DNA from: Thermoclostridium sp.
GTDB taxonomy: Bacteria > Bacillota > Clostridia > DSM-8532
DNA: 51,571 nt
Assembly: GCA_017995215.1 (NCBI GenBank)
Contig: JAGOJH010000007.1
Coordinates: 1 to 51,571, forward strand
Direction of reading: 5' to 3'
Shown here: positions 51,061-51,571 of the stretch, piece by piece
How positions within the stretch are numbered: the stretch's first letter is position 1
Layout: every line of letters starts with the position of its first letter
Notes under the pieces: model-generated
Told to the model about the DNA's origin: nothing
Seen by the model: the letters and a program-made list of their open reading frames with translations, nothing else
Database searches by the model: none
Made by a program: the position numbers and the translations under genes

Positions 51061-51284
51061 CGATAACAACGCATTTGCATAAAGGGCAAGCAAGAAGAAT
51101 GACTCTGTGAGTTGGGCATGAGGTCATTTCTGCCCACACCCGCCCGCTAACCGAGTCGGTCGCCGCATTGGCCCACCCAGAGGGTCCCGGGCATAAGCGG
51201 CTTCCTGTAAGCGGGCGGGCGTCGCAAATGCAAAACGTTATCTTCAATGCGGCGAAGAGAGCTACCGCGGCCGTCCATGGCCGC
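51061..51284. repeat. nested GC-rich inverted repeats after the GNAT gene (attC-like?)
   Basis: GATAACAACGCATTTGC (51062-51078) is complementary, with bulges, to GCAAATGCAAAACGTTATC (51224-51242). Nested inside, CCCGCCCGCTAAC (51139-51151) pairs with GTAAGCGGGCGGG (51207-51219), 12 of 13. A third hairpin TGGGCA/TGCCCA lies at 51112-51136, and GCGGCC-N6-GGCCGC at about 51267-51284. A single gene followed by an imperfect inverted repeat ending in AACGTTATC recalls an integron cassette. Confidence 0.5.
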
Positions 51285-51346
51285 TAAGTAATTCGTTGGG
51301 GCACTATAAATTATCGGCTATCAATATTTAATAGGAGCGTGAAAAT

Positions 51347-51511
51347 ATGAACGAAGAAGATATTTTTTGTTTAGGAATGTTAGAAAAGCCAGACAAAGCC
51401 GAAGCGATGCAATGGTTTAAAGAAGGAAAAAGCAACGGTAATGATGTTGCGAGACAGCCTTCTTGTCAGTGGCTTAGACAAGTTTCTTGTCAGGACGCGG
51501 AATCAGCATAA
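51347..51511 (+). CDS. short hypothetical protein
   Basis: 54 residues beginning at ATG with AGGAG 10 bases upstream. DKAEAMQWFKEGKSNGN weakly recalls one Sel1-like repeat. It ends soon after in a TAA, so it may be a truncated gene. Not otherwise recognised; downstream 51512-51571 shows nothing. Confidence 0.4.
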   Translation: MNEEDIFCLGMLEKPDKAEAMQWFKEGKSNGNDVARQPSCQWLRQVSCQDAESA

Positions 51512-51571
51512 AGAGGTTGGACATTTTAAGTGGCAGTTTTGACAAAACAAACTGCAGGACAAGGTAAATAG

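Noticed and set aside
51002-51247. 81-codon minus-strand frame over the GC-rich repeats
   Set aside because: It lies entirely in the nested inverted repeats, its translation is Cys/Pro/Arg-rich noise, and it has no ribosome site.
1-51571. CRISPR arrays, tRNA or rRNA genes
   Set aside because: No regular repeat-spacer pattern, no tRNA TTCGAATC-type arm in context and no rRNA-like stretch was seen by eye; short or unusual ones could have been missed.

Overview
The window looks like chromosomal DNA from an anaerobic, spore-forming Gram-positive bacterium of the class Clostridia. This is inferred from gene content, not from a search. The pointers are dipicolinate synthase genes (dpaA/dpaB) behind an M16 peptidase as in the Bacillus dpa locus, an oxygen-sensitive class III ribonucleotide reductase (nrdD/nrdG), a T-box leader before proS, a ZTP (pfl) riboswitch before a split purO/purH pair, strong purine-rich ribosome binding sites, and TTGACA/TATAAT promoters. 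No tRNA, rRNA or CRISPR array was seen. The first gene (comEC) runs off the left edge.

Layout. 1-7 kb, minus strand: comEC, a GNAT, a solute-binding lipoprotein, pgeF, dpaB, dpaA. 7.3-12 kb: M16 peptidase and nrdD-nrdG, with a NrdR-like box over the nrdD promoter. 12-20 kb: GNAT, pyruvate kinase, a 1055-residue PEP-synthase-like/nucleotidyltransferase protein and glutamate dehydrogenase. 20-23.4 kb, plus strand: a GNAT-Rnk/GreA fusion, then ZTP riboswitch-purO-purH. 23.5-29.6 kb, minus strand: T-box-proS, EFR1-type ferredoxin, CapA-like protein, sugar-phosphate isomerase-like and FMN-dependent alpha-hydroxyacid dehydrogenase-like genes.

From about 29.8 kb the window becomes accessory in character: an intact phage-type amidase behind a broken holin, a dead transposase, a broken beta-propeller gene, and AT-rich genes. 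Then come a small acidic peptide gene, an acyl-CoA ligase behind an unusual repeated-hairpin leader, a Nudix hydrolase and a membrane-anchored protein. The conserved metNIQ methionine importer follows. After it lie a double-glycine-leader peptide with paired cysteines, an XRE remnant, a GNAT, a GH51 arabinofuranosidase, remnants of two insertion-sequence families, a MerR regulator, a DUF3795-mutS-mutS operon, a methionine sulfoxide reductase fragment, and a GNAT followed by GC-rich nested inverted repeats that resemble an integron attachment site.

The conserved parts cover sporulation, deoxynucleotide supply, PEP/glutamate metabolism, purine synthesis and methionine uptake, several with recognisable RNA or operator control. 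The most promising undescribed candidates are the repeated-hairpin leader before the acyl-CoA ligase, the GNAT-Rnk fusion, the orphan GG-leader cysteine peptide, the PEP-synthase/nucleotidyltransferase fusion and the tandem MutS-like ATPases. Pseudogenes were identified by translating degraded frames by eye and carry matching uncertainty.
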